Origin: Bacteroides caecigallinarum
GTDB taxonomy: Bacteria; Bacteroidota; Bacteroidia; Bacteroidales; Bacteroidaceae
DNA: 64,000 bases
NCBI RefSeq assembly: GCF_016902295.1
Contig: NZ_JACJLQ010000015.1
Coordinates: forward strand, 1-64,000
Direction: 5' to 3'
Shown: positions 38,536 to 47,083 of the stretch, piece after piece
Layout: each line of letters begins with the position of its first letter
How positions within the stretch are numbered: the stretch's first letter is position 1
Program-made: the position numbers and the translations under genes
Notes under the pieces: generated by a model
Database searches by the model: none
Told to the model about the DNA's origin: nothing
Seen by the model: the letters and a program-made list of their open reading frames with translations, nothing else

Positions 38536-40575
38536 TCAAATCACAAAAACTGTTTCGTCACCGCAGATGTTGCGGATTTTCATACGCAACGGTTTATGCT
38601 CGCTGATGATGCAGGCATCCCAGTATTCTGTGGTCTTTACTCCGTTCCTGATGACATAGCCAGACTTGTCTATCTTTATTTCAGAGTCGCTTTGCCATGG
38701 TGCGTCTTTTTCAGCTGAGGTACAGTCAAGGCTTATCCATTCTATTGTTTCAAGTCCTTCATCGCTGATTATTATAGGAACGAATGTCTTTTCCTTACCT
38801 TTGGCTTTTTGCTGGAGAACCTGAAGTTGGTTCTTCTGGTTTATCTCTTCTATTTTGCGTATTACGCGGTCGCTCTGGAACTGGATGATTTCCACTTTCC
38901 ATGCGTTGAACAGACCGTCACGGGCTTCCGATATGTTCCATTCTGCATAGTCCTCTGCCACTACATTATCCAAAACCTGTTTCAGGTCGCGTAGTTCTAT
39001 TTCGATAAGCGGATTTCCATGCTCCTTAATGAAACGCTGAATTTCTTCCGGGTCGTCTATGTCTATGTAATAAATGATTACACGTTTTGTTTCGTCCGGC
39101 AAGTCAGGTATGGCCTTGTGGATGATTTCGTTCATAAGATTTTTGTCCAGCATGCGGGTAGAGCTGTCCATCAGATTTGGCAGATAGACAGGTGTCATTC
39201 CGTATTTGGTGTCTATAATGCTGCCTTCCCAGAATTCGTCCAGGGCATCTTCGTTTCTCAGTCCGACGATGAGTGATTTCAGGCGTTCCATAGTCTGAAC
39301 GGGATTACGGTAGAGCGATACACCGTCTTTTATTTCCAACATGTCGAATTCTGCTTTGGCTGCCAAAAGGCGGTCGCGTGTGGTCTGAATGCTGTTGATG
39401 TTTATGTCGGTATGGATAAACTTACGGCCTAATTTGTTAGCTACAGTTGCTGTTACACCACTGCCTCCGAAGAAATCTGCCACTATCATGCCTTTGTCGC
39501 TGCTGGCTTTGATGATTCGTTCAAGGAGGGCTTCGGGTTTTTGAGTGGCGTAATCAACGCGCTCGTCAGCTTGTGAATTTATTGGAAATATATCTGTCCA
39601 TATAGAATGAACGACCTTACCTTCAAGCTCATCTAGGTATCTTTTAATACGTGGCATTCCATTTGTTGTAAAAACGATTCTCCCTGCCTCCATCATTTTA
39701 TTTATATTTTCTTGATTAAAACGCCACATACTGCCTGCAGGAGGGGCTATTAACTTATCACCAAAATACATTGGTGAACCAGTTTTACCATGTGCCGGAG
39801 CTGTAGGGTTATCTGTTAAATATAGGCGTCCGTCTGTATCTTTGCTTGTGAAACGACTTAATGTATATTCCTCTTCAAACGGAACATAAACTTTATTGAA
39901 GATATATTCGTTACATTTACTGTAAAAGAATAAAGTTTCATGAACAGCTCCAAATCTACCGGCATCAGCGTGAAAATTAAATCTTTTCCATATAATCTCA
40001 TTCCTGAAATTATCCTCCCCAAACACCTCATCCATCAATATCTTTACATAATGCCCGATATGCCAGTCCAGATGCACATAAATACTTGCAGTATCACTCA
40101 TCACCGACTTTATAGCCATCAGGTTTTCATACATCCAGTTCAGATAGCTTTCCTTGTTCCATATGTCGCCATACATCTTTTCCTCGAAGGAACGCAGTTC
40201 CTCTATATCCAGTTCGCTTTCAGCCTGGCGGATAGCTTCCGCTACTTTAGGATTACGGCGCAGATACACCTTTTTGGCATAGTCGGCACCACTCGCAAAA
40301 GGAGGATCGATGTACACCAAATCGACTGTTATACCTTTATCTTTCAGATAAGCGCATGCGGAAAGGCATTCTCCGCGAAGCACAAGATTGCCGTTTTCAT
40401 TTTTACCGACACGCTCCTGAAGTTCGGTTTCATAGAGAGGCATTCCGCGACGGATATGTTCGGTCACAGCGTCATTGCCGTTATAGCGCAGTACACGTTT
40501 TGTGCGTATAAAGTTGTCAAGCACAGCCTGACCTTCCAATGTATTTGGGAAATAGGGTATATATTTTATAGCCAT
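38536..40575 (-). CDS. mod: Type III restriction-modification DNA methyltransferase (Mod)
   Basis: N6-adenine methyltransferase that also supplies target recognition for the type III complex. The ATG at 40575 (MAIKYIPYFPNTLEGQAVLD) is chosen; the longer frame to 40641 overlaps the KilA-N remnant. In 678 residues motif IV (VYIDPPFASGADY, about residue 85) comes before motif I (VADFFGGSGVTATVANKLGRKF, about 380), the beta-class order. The region between them and the C-terminal part would carry target recognition. It is the last gene of the res - kilA-N - mod run. Confidence 0.93.
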   Translation of the reverse strand: MAIKYIPYFPNTLEGQAVLDNFIRTKRVLRYNGNDAVTEHIRRGMPLYETELQERVGKNENGNLVLRGECLSACAYLKDKGITVDLVYIDPPFASGADYAKKVYLRRNPKVAEAIRQAESELDIEELRSFEEKMYGDIWNKESYLNWMYENLMAIKSVMSDTASIYVHLDWHIGHYVKILMDEVFGEDNFRNEIIWKRFNFHADAGRFGAVHETLFFYSKCNEYIFNKVYVPFEEEYTLSRFTSKDTDGRLYLTDNPTAPAHGKTGSPMYFGDKLIAPPAGSMWRFNQENINKMMEAGRIVFTTNGMPRIKRYLDELEGKVVHSIWTDIFPINSQADERVDYATQKPEALLERIIKASSDKGMIVADFFGGSGVTATVANKLGRKFIHTDININSIQTTRDRLLAAKAEFDMLEIKDGVSLYRNPVQTMERLKSLIVGLRNEDALDEFWEGSIIDTKYGMTPVYLPNLMDSSTRMLDKNLMNEIIHKAIPDLPDETKRVIIYYIDIDDPEEIQRFIKEHGNPLIEIELRDLKQVLDNVVAEDYAEWNISEARDGLFNAWKVEIIQFQSDRVIRKIEEINQKNQLQVLQQKAKGKEKTFVPIIISDEGLETIEWISLDCTSAEKDAPWQSDSEIKIDKSGYVIRNGVKTTEYWDACIISEHKPLRMKIRNICGDETVFVI

Positions 40576-40592
40576 AGGGATAGTTGTTTGTA

Positions 40593-40993
40593 TTATTTCA
40601 ATAATTGTCTGTTCTCGCTGTCCGCATTTTCCAATATACACATCTGGTGGATGGCTATTTGGTTGAGTTTGATAAGTCTCTCACATTGCGGAATACCTTG
40701 TTCAATGAATAGAGCGTTTAGGTTTTCCATTCTGATGCACTCAGTACGAATGATGGTAAACCTGCACTTTTTCTAAAGTGGTCAAATTCGACCACTTTAA
40801 AATCCGGATTGTGGATAACTTCCCAAGTACCGAGAAACTCGATGGTATAACGGTTTCTTATCCAATTTTTAATGACATCGGCAGAGCGGCTGTCGTTCCC
40901 TTTGGCAGAAGCCATATCAGTTAGAGATATATAATCTTGTTCTTCCAGTTTAAGAATAGTTATCTCTGTGTTTTGAACTGTTATTTTTGCCAT
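40593..40993 (-). pseudogene. KilA-N domain protein with internal deletion and frameshift
   Basis: Between res and mod lies a broken KilA-N gene. The 5' part (40993 down to 40718) gives a 91-residue protein with a KilA-N-like fold: ITILKLEEQDYISLTDMA, then VIKNWIRNRYTIEFLGTWE and FRKSAGLPSFVLSASEW, stopping two codons after Trp88. A second frame from 40730 to 40593 gives 45 residues (…NALFIEQGIPQCERLIKLNQ…) resembling the C-terminal tail of full-length KilA-N proteins. The middle, roughly 130-150 residues, appears deleted, and the two parts are in different frames. KilA-N is a DNA-binding domain common in phages. The N-terminal part may still be made. Confidence 0.7.
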
Positions 40994-41003
40994 TATAAAA
41001 AGT

Positions 41004-43751
41004 CTATATTTTGAAAAATTCTTTTATCGTTTTTATTGTCAGTTTCTCCCTTTCCTCTTTGCTTTGTGTGTCTTCGAGGTAAAGGAAGTGGAAACGTTCG
41101 TAGCCGAAACGCTCGTTGTTCTTCTGTATGAACTCCGTCTCCATGAACTTCTTGCGGTCGGCAAACTTGGCGGCAAATCCCTCGCCTTTAGTTTCGATGA
41201 TGATGATGCGATGGATTTTGCCGTCGTCCTTACGGCTGAGCAGAAGGAAGTCGGGTGTGTATTTCCCTATATATCTCCATTCCTTGCCGACTTGCTTGTA
41301 GCAGTTTATATTGAATTCGGTCAGCGAGCTATCGCCGTTGAAATATATCTCTAGTGGCTTGCCTTTCAGGTACGGCAAGATTGAATCCTTGAAAAACTCA
41401 CGTTCCAGTCCGCTGTCGAAACGGTAGGGTAGATAGTGGTATGTCTGTTTGCGTTCGGGATGTGGGTCTGACAGTTCCGGGACTGTAAATCCTTTTTGTT
41501 TGATTTTTTCCATCAGTGCCAGCTCTTCGGGCGACAAAACCTTCTTTTGAGTATCCTTGTCCCAGTCCATGATGACCTGTACATCTTCCTGCGATGGATA
41601 GAAAGGCTTGCCTTTTTCCAATGGGAATGGTGAAACATGATCTTCAATATGCAGCAGTTTCGCCTCGCACGGAACTATCTCCTCTCTGACTGTGAAGTCA
41701 CGTTTCGGGACAAAAGCCTTGCGTATGAGCGAACGGATGTCGGTTTGGTCATACCTGCTGTCATATCGCGTATTGCCAGATTCATCTTTGACGGTTATAC
41801 GTTCGAAAATTTTTCTGAGAGCTTCCTCGTGTCTTTTCAGATTTTCCGGAGTCAGTGTCCTGAAGCTTTCTTTCGCTATCAGATACAGCCATCGGCGGAA
41901 AGATATGTATTCTCCTTCCTCTGTTTCCGCCATATAATGTCCTAATATATTGCCGGACAAGTCCTGACGGTGGATTAGGGTGACATCAGCTTCTGTAAAG
42001 ATTTTTTCATCTGCCAGCTTTTCATCGGTGTGCGGATGTTCCTCCGTCGTCAGTGTCTGATATGATACCTTTAGCTGATAGAAGTCGATTGGCGGGACAT
42101 CCAGCAGCTTGATTCTCGCAAAACGTTCTATCATAATCTGCTTCTTATGCTTCCCTTGGTTCAGTTCCTGCAATGATATGTTCTGTTGCTGTTTCAACTG
42201 TTTGTTCAGTGTGTCGGCATTGAATTTGTTCAGCCATATCAGCGCGGTCTCGTCAGCATTTTTTACTACCTGGCGCAGGCATCGGCAGCTGGTCTGCAGA
42301 ACCATATTCGTGGGGCATACACCTTTCTGTGGAAGAATGACACCTGTCAGACTTTTACAGTCCCATCCTTCCTTGCCTATCTGTACAAGGAGTACTATGC
42401 GTATGCAGGAGAAATCCGTGTCGAGCGATGCAAATTCCGTTTCCGAGTCTTCCGGTTGAGGGTATGACTTGTTTCCGCCATGATATTTGAGTATGGTTTC
42501 CGTAGGGTTCAAACCATATTCTGAAACAATGCTGCTTACGAGCGGAAAGACAGTTTCTTCAAGCGTTTCTATCTGTCCGCAGTATATGGCAAGTTTGGCA
42601 CACGTGCCATTTTCATACACTGTGTCGCGGTATCTGTCGAGGAACTCTTTCACTCCGTTTCTTACTATGGTTTCCGTATCATTGTCCGCAAATTTCACTT
42701 CCGGCACTTTCAGAAAATTGCCTACACCCTGTATCAAAGGGTAATAGTAAACCACGTTGGAAAGGTCGGTGTTCTTTATCACAAATGAATCTGCCAAAGT
42801 CACCTTCTCAGCCTTTTCGAGATATGGAGTGCCCGAAAAGCCTAATACTCCGCAGAATGAATGCTGTACGGTCCATTCTTCCACCACCTGACGCAGTTTT
42901 ATCTCGCCGTCGGCAGCGTGGTGAACTTCGTCTATGAAGACGGACAGGTGAGGTATGCGTCCGATGATTTCGCGCAATTCGTTGGCAATGCGTATTTTGG
43001 CCAACTCCTCTTTGTCGAACAATGCAGGGTCTTCGTCTTTGCCTATCCGGTCGAGAATGACTTTCTCGGCATTGGTTATAGCCACAAGCCCCATAAGGTC
43101 ATCCAGCGGCTGGTGGTTGTTTATCTTTTGGGCGTTCGGGTTTCTTACCAGATTGCTCTTTTTTGCCGATTTCTGTTCGTCGAGGATTTCAAATTTTATC
43201 ATCCTCTTGAGGTTTGAGGCAGTAGGCTCAGGTATTATCCATGTAGGGTCGAATTCCTGTATGCTCTTCAGACTTGGTATGATGGACGATTTCAGCCCGG
43301 AGGGTGCAAGCACCAAGAAGTTGTGTGCAAATGCGGGGTTTTCAGGCTCGTTTATGGCAAAATAGAGGTCAAGGTATATGAATGCTGCCATCAGGTAAGT
43401 CTTTCCGGCGCCCATTGGCAGACTGAAAAGATAGTCTGTATAGTTTACTCCGTAGAATATCTGTTTGAATGTTTCTTCGTAATCTATGTTTTCACTCTGC
43501 TGCCTGATTACTTTTTCCATTTCAGGGGCGAGCTGGTTGCCGTCTTTGTCAGTAAGTAGTGAATATTCCATCAGTGCTGCGGCTGCCTTGTTCGTGGTAA
43601 GGACCTTACGTGCTTCCACGGTAAGTTCCATGCTGTTGAAGTCAAGACTGTTGAAGCGTCCTTCGATGAATAGCTTCCACAATGGACGGTTGCCGCAGGC
43701 TATTTTCAGAAACAGATATATCTTGATTGCCTCGATTTGCGCATCTCGCAT
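41004..43751 (-). CDS. res: Type III restriction enzyme helicase/nuclease subunit (Res)
   Basis: ATP-dependent translocase and nuclease of the type III system. The 915-residue protein has superfamily 2 helicase motifs: Walker A MGAGKTY (about 113-119), DEAH-like FIDEVHHAADG (about 275), motif III FSGTPY and motif VI-like QTSCRCLRQV. The C-terminal nuclease has YTPDFLLLSRKDDG followed by IIIIETKGEGF, the PD…ExK pattern. An adjacent upstream frame at 43762-43848 appears to encode the missing N-terminal about 28 residues but is shifted by one base at a TA repeat. The start used here is the first ATG after that shift. Confidence 0.93.
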   Translation of the reverse strand: MRDAQIEAIKIYLFLKIACGNRPLWKLFIEGRFNSLDFNSMELTVEARKVLTTNKAAAALMEYSLLTDKDGNQLAPEMEKVIRQQSENIDYEETFKQIFYGVNYTDYLFSLPMGAGKTYLMAAFIYLDLYFAINEPENPAFAHNFLVLAPSGLKSSIIPSLKSIQEFDPTWIIPEPTASNLKRMIKFEILDEQKSAKKSNLVRNPNAQKINNHQPLDDLMGLVAITNAEKVILDRIGKDEDPALFDKEELAKIRIANELREIIGRIPHLSVFIDEVHHAADGEIKLRQVVEEWTVQHSFCGVLGFSGTPYLEKAEKVTLADSFVIKNTDLSNVVYYYPLIQGVGNFLKVPEVKFADNDTETIVRNGVKEFLDRYRDTVYENGTCAKLAIYCGQIETLEETVFPLVSSIVSEYGLNPTETILKYHGGNKSYPQPEDSETEFASLDTDFSCIRIVLLVQIGKEGWDCKSLTGVILPQKGVCPTNMVLQTSCRCLRQVVKNADETALIWLNKFNADTLNKQLKQQQNISLQELNQGKHKKQIMIERFARIKLLDVPPIDFYQLKVSYQTLTTEEHPHTDEKLADEKIFTEADVTLIHRQDLSGNILGHYMAETEEGEYISFRRWLYLIAKESFRTLTPENLKRHEEALRKIFERITVKDESGNTRYDSRYDQTDIRSLIRKAFVPKRDFTVREEIVPCEAKLLHIEDHVSPFPLEKGKPFYPSQEDVQVIMDWDKDTQKKVLSPEELALMEKIKQKGFTVPELSDPHPERKQTYHYLPYRFDSGLEREFFKDSILPYLKGKPLEIYFNGDSSLTEFNINCYKQVGKEWRYIGKYTPDFLLLSRKDDGKIHRIIIIETKGEGFAAKFADRKKFMETEFIQKNNERFGYERFHFLYLEDTQSKEEREKLTIKTIKEFFKI

Positions 43752-43761
43752 CTTGTTCCTT

Positions 43762-43848
43762 CTATATATATTGTATAAGTTTGCGGATGGTGCAATCCGG
43801 CGACTTCATCCATTCATCGCACTTTTTCTGTATCAGTCTGTAAAACAT
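43762..43848 (-). pseudogene. Frame-shifted N-terminal extension of res
   Basis: A 28-codon frame (MFYRLIQKKCDEWMKSPDCT…LIQYI, then TAG) directly upstream of res. It reads like the start of Bacteroides type III Res subunits, which I recall beginning with a similar segment just before the xRDAQIEAIK motif that opens the annotated res frame. The two frames differ by one base, and the break sits in TATATATAT at 43763-43771. Confidence 0.5.
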
Positions 43849-43967
43849 AATGTGTATATAGGAGTATCGGTTTTGTTTTTTCTTTTAGCTGTCAAAAATA
43901 TAAAATAATATGTAATAATGAAAATATTTATTGTCTCATTTTATGAAATGAACTGAGAAATAAACCG

Positions 43968-43982
43968 TAACACGTACGTGTC
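43968..43982 (+). repeat. Right boundary repeat of the island
   Basis: GTAACACGTACGTGT, direct near-copy (14/15) of the repeat at 37425-37439. Confidence 0.55.
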
Positions 43983-44053
43983 ACGCACGCGTCACGTTCG
44001 TGTTACGCTCGTTGCACGAACGTGTTCCACGAGTTACACATACGTGTTACGCT
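43968..44053. repeat. Cluster of ACGTGTTAC-type inverted repeats
   Basis: An 86-base block composed almost entirely of ACACGT/ACGTGT units. Its ends form an inverted pair: GTAACACGTACGTGT at 43968 and ACACATACGTGTTAC at 44036-44050 (14 of 15 complementary). Internal copies include ACGTTCGTGTTACGC and GCACGAACGTGTTCC. It could fold into several alternative hairpins. No gene is present. Confidence 0.7.
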
Positions 44054-44075
44054 AAGTTTGAACGTTTATCGTATC

Positions 44076-44103
44076 TGATACTTGATATTTGATACTTGAT
44101 ATT
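44076..44103 (+). repeat. Two tandem copies of a 14-base unit
   Basis: TGATACTTGATATT is repeated exactly twice, directly before the terminator-like hairpin at 44104. Confidence 0.8.
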
Positions 44104-44170
44104 AAAAGGGCTTTATCCTCAAAACGTACGGTATCATTGCCGTTTTATTCATTGGATAAGGCTCTTTTTT
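44104..44170 (+). terminator. Terminator-like hairpin between island and rnf operon
   Basis: Outer stem AAAAGGGCTTTATCC / GGATAAGGCTCTTTT (15 pairs counting two G-U) encloses an inner AAAACG…CCGTTTT hairpin and is followed by TT. On the plus strand the nearest upstream gene is the kinase-like gene at 36339, beyond the island, so this may be that gene's original terminator. Confidence 0.7.
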
Positions 44171-44266
44171 GTGTTTTTTAATCATAATGCTCTGTACGTG
44201 CTTCTGAATTGGATTTTTTTTACAAAAAAAATCTCGTTAGCGATAACGGGTATTGAAAAATTGTTG

Positions 44267-44274
44267 TACATTTG
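44267..44274 (+). promoter_or_regulatory. -7 promoter element of the rseC-rnf operon
   Basis: TACATTTG matches TAnnTTTG, 29 bases before rseC. A small dyad CGTTA-GCGA-TAACG sits at 44235-44248, just upstream. Confidence 0.6.
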
Positions 44275-44303
44275 CCTCGTATTTGTAATGTGTGGTTTGC
44301 AAA

Positions 44304-44732
44304 ATGAATAATAATATAAAACACCTTGGAATTGTGGAAAGCATAGACGGCTCTCACGTTAGAGTCAAGATTCTTCAGAGTTCGGCGTGCTCGTCGTGCA
44401 GTGCTAAAAGTCACTGTAATGTTTCCGAAACCAAGGAAAAAATAATCGATATACATGATAAGGAAAGTGCGGATTGTTGTTCGGTAGGGCAGCAGGTAAT
44501 GGTGTGTGGCACAACTTCGATGGGTATGAAGGCTGTTTTACTGGCTTTTGTATTGCCTTTCGTCGTACTCTTTGCTGCCTTGTTTGTTACTATGAGAATT
44601 ACAGATGGCGATGAGGCTACATCTGCTTTAGTCTCTTTGTGCACCCTTATACCTTATTATATAATAATATATCTGATGAGGAACAAAATCAGTCGTACAT
44701 TCTCTTTTACATTGGAAACATTAAATAATTAA
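44304..44732 (+). CDS. rseC: RseC/MucC-like positive regulator, SoxR-reducing type
   Basis: A 142-residue inner-membrane protein. The N-terminal cytoplasmic part has the cysteine cluster SSACSSCSAKSHC (about residues 26-38), and two membrane segments follow (about 75-98 and 105-125). RseC-like proteins occur next to rnf operons in many bacteria and help reduce SoxR; a redox-sensing or assembly role with Rnf is likely here. It is the first gene of the operon, 17 bases before rnfB. Confidence 0.85.
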   Translation: MNNNIKHLGIVESIDGSHVRVKILQSSACSSCSAKSHCNVSETKEKIIDIHDKESADCCSVGQQVMVCGTTSMGMKAVLLAFVLPFVVLFAALFVTMRITDGDEATSALVSLCTLIPYYIIIYLMRNKISRTFSFTLETLNN

Positions 44733-44749
44733 TAAACTAACTTTAATTT

Positions 44750-45685
44750 ATGGATTTAATTTTAATTGCAGTAATTTCATTGGGAGCCATTGGCTTGGTT
44801 GCAGCTGTAATTCTGTATGCAGCATCTAAGAAATTTGCTGTGTACGAAGATCCGCGAATAGCTCAGGTAAGCGAAGTGCTTCCTCAGGCTAACTGCGGTG
44901 GATGTGGTTATCCCGGTTGTTCTGGTTTTGCTGCCGCATGTGTCAAAGCCGGTTCGCTGGAAGGTAAACTGTGTCCTGTAGGCGGACAGCCTACAATGGA
45001 GAAAGTAGCTGCCATTCTTGGTCTTGAAGCTGCCGCTTCGGAACCTAAGGTAGCTGTAGTGAGATGTAACGGTACATGTGCCAACCGTCCTAAACTTACT
45101 CAGTACGATGGCGTGCGCTCATGCGCAGTAGCTAATTCTACCTACGGTGGTGAGACTGGATGTACGTTTGGATGTCTTGGCTGTGGCGACTGTGTGTCGG
45201 CTTGTACATTCGGTGCCATAAAGATGAATCCTGAAACAGGACTTCCTGAAGTAGATGAAAGCAAGTGTACTGCCTGCGGTGCTTGTGCCAAGGCTTGTCC
45301 TCGCTCAATCATCGAAATCCGTCCTAAGGGTAAGAACAGCCGCCGTGTTTACGTTCAGTGCGTCAACAAGGATAAGGGTGCTGTTGCCCGCAAGGCTTGT
45401 GCTGCTGCATGTATCGGTTGCGGCAAATGTGTCAAGGTATGTCCGTTCGAGGCTATCACTCTTGAAAACAATCTTGCTTACATCGACCCTGCAAAATGTA
45501 AGTCATGCCGCAAGTGTGAGATGGAATGTCCTCAGAATGCTATCATCGCTGTGAACTTCCCTCCAAGAAAGGCAAAACCTGCTGAAGAAACTGCTCCTAA
45601 AGCAGAAACTGCTGCTCCAAAGGCAGAGACAGTAGCTCCTAAAGCAGAAACTCCTGCACAGGAAGCTCCAAAGGCAGAAGCATAA
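44750..45685 (+). CDS. rnfB: Rnf electron transport complex subunit B
   Basis: Ferredoxin-like entry point for electrons in the Rnf complex, which couples ferredoxin:NAD+ oxidoreduction to ion pumping. One N-terminal membrane segment (about 3-25) precedes the Fe-S domain ANCGGCGYPGCSGF (Cys49, 52, 57, then Cys64/75). Further 4Fe-4S CxxCxxC motifs occur at about 145-185 and 220-275 (CTACGACAKACP, CIGCGKCVKVCP, CKSCRKCEMECP). The last about 35 residues are an Ala/Pro/Lys/Glu repeat tail (APKAETAAPKAETVAPKAET), not needed for the fold. Confidence 0.96.
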   Translation: MDLILIAVISLGAIGLVAAVILYAASKKFAVYEDPRIAQVSEVLPQANCGGCGYPGCSGFAAACVKAGSLEGKLCPVGGQPTMEKVAAILGLEAAASEPKVAVVRCNGTCANRPKLTQYDGVRSCAVANSTYGGETGCTFGCLGCGDCVSACTFGAIKMNPETGLPEVDESKCTACGACAKACPRSIIEIRPKGKNSRRVYVQCVNKDKGAVARKACAAACIGCGKCVKVCPFEAITLENNLAYIDPAKCKSCRKCEMECPQNAIIAVNFPPRKAKPAEETAPKAETAAPKAETVAPKAETPAQEAPKAEA

Positions 45686-45721
45686 TTAATCCGATTAGTA
45701 ACAATATTAAACGATATAAAC

Positions 45722-47059
45722 GTGAAAACATTTAGAATAGGTGGAGTCCATCCGGCAGAAAACAAGTTGTCGGCAGGCAAGGCGATAGAAACGCTTGCCC
45801 TCCCCAAACAGGCTGTTTTCCCTTTGTCTCAGCATATAGGCGCACCGGCTACAGCCATCGTTAAGAAAGGTGACGTAGTGAAGGTTGGTACTAAGATTGC
45901 CGATGCAGGTGGTTTCGTTTCGGCTGCTATCTTCTCTTCAGTATCAGGAAAGGTGAACAAGGTGGACAGCGTTATCGATGCCAGCGGTTACCGCAAACCG
46001 GCTATCTTCATTGACGTGGAAGGTGACGAATGGGAAGAATCAATCGACCGCAGTACAGAACTGGTTAAGGAGTGTAACCTTACTCCGGAAGAAATAGTAG
46101 CCAAAATCAAGAACGCAGGTGTAGTAGGTATGGGTGGTGCATGTTTCCCAACTCATGTCAAGCTTACTCCTCCTCCGGGATGCAAGGCTGAATGTGTTAT
46201 CATCAACGCAGTAGAGTGTGAGCCTTATCTTACAGCCGACCACCGTCTGATGCTTGAAAAAGCAGATGAAATCCTGGTAGGTGTACAGATTCTGATGAAA
46301 GCCGTAAAGGTAGATAAAGCTTACATCGGTATTGAGAACAACAAGCCTGATGCCATCAAGCTGATGACAGAAAAGGCTGCCCAGTACAAAGGCATTGAAG
46401 TAGTTCCTCTGAAAGTTAAATACCCTCAGGGAGGTGAAAAACAGCTTATCGACGCTGTTATCGGCCGTCAGGTTCCTGCTCCTCCTGCAATTCCTATCAA
46501 TGTAGGTGCCGTAGTTCAGAATGTGGGTACCGCATACGCTGTTTACGAAGCTGTTCAGAAGAACAAGCCTTTGTTCGAACGTGTGGTTACAGTGACAGGT
46601 AAATCACTGAAGAACCCTTCAAACTTCCTCACTCGTATGGGTACACCGATGAGCCAGCTTATTGAAGCTGCCGGAGGTATGCCTGAGGATACAGGAAAGG
46701 TTATCGGTGGTGGTCCTATGATGGGTAAGGCACTTGCCAACACTGAAGTTCCTATCTGCAAGGGTAGCTCAGGCGTTCTTCTGATGAACGACAAGGAAGC
46801 TTCGCGTGCAGAGGCTATGCCATGTATACGCTGTGCAAAATGTGTGAGCGCATGTCCTATGGGACTTGAGCCGTTCCTTCTTGCGACAGCATCTGCTCAT
46901 GGTGACTGGGAACGCGTAGAGAAAGAAATGATTATGTCATGTATAGAGTGTGGTTCATGTCAGTTCACATGTCCTTCACGCCGTCCTATGCTTGACTATA
47001 TCCGTTTAGGTAAAGGCAAAGTAGGTGCGATTATCCGTGCACGCAATGCTAAAAAATAA
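45722..47059 (+). CDS. rnfC: Rnf complex subunit C (NADH/FMN-binding)
   Basis: Peripheral subunit that reacts with NAD(H) through FMN. The 445-residue protein has the RnfC N-terminal barrel-sandwich domain (GGVHPAENKLSAGKAIE), the nucleotide region GMGGACFPTHVKLTPP (about 135-150), a SLBB-like segment, and two C-terminal 4Fe-4S motifs starting at Cys368 (CIRCAKCVSACP) and Cys407 (CIECGSCQFTCP). It starts 36 bases after rnfB. Confidence 0.97.
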   Translation: MKTFRIGGVHPAENKLSAGKAIETLALPKQAVFPLSQHIGAPATAIVKKGDVVKVGTKIADAGGFVSAAIFSSVSGKVNKVDSVIDASGYRKPAIFIDVEGDEWEESIDRSTELVKECNLTPEEIVAKIKNAGVVGMGGACFPTHVKLTPPPGCKAECVIINAVECEPYLTADHRLMLEKADEILVGVQILMKAVKVDKAYIGIENNKPDAIKLMTEKAAQYKGIEVVPLKVKYPQGGEKQLIDAVIGRQVPAPPAIPINVGAVVQNVGTAYAVYEAVQKNKPLFERVVTVTGKSLKNPSNFLTRMGTPMSQLIEAAGGMPEDTGKVIGGGPMMGKALANTEVPICKGSSGVLLMNDKEASRAEAMPCIRCAKCVSACPMGLEPFLLATASAHGDWERVEKEMIMSCIECGSCQFTCPSRRPMLDYIRLGKGKVGAIIRARNAKK

Positions 47060-47083
47060 TCAATCGAAATTTATCGAATAACT

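Noticed and set aside
44104-44170. Double hairpin before rseC as a riboswitch for the rnf operon
   Set aside because: The only promoter element for rseC (44267) lies downstream of it, so it is not in the rnf leader.
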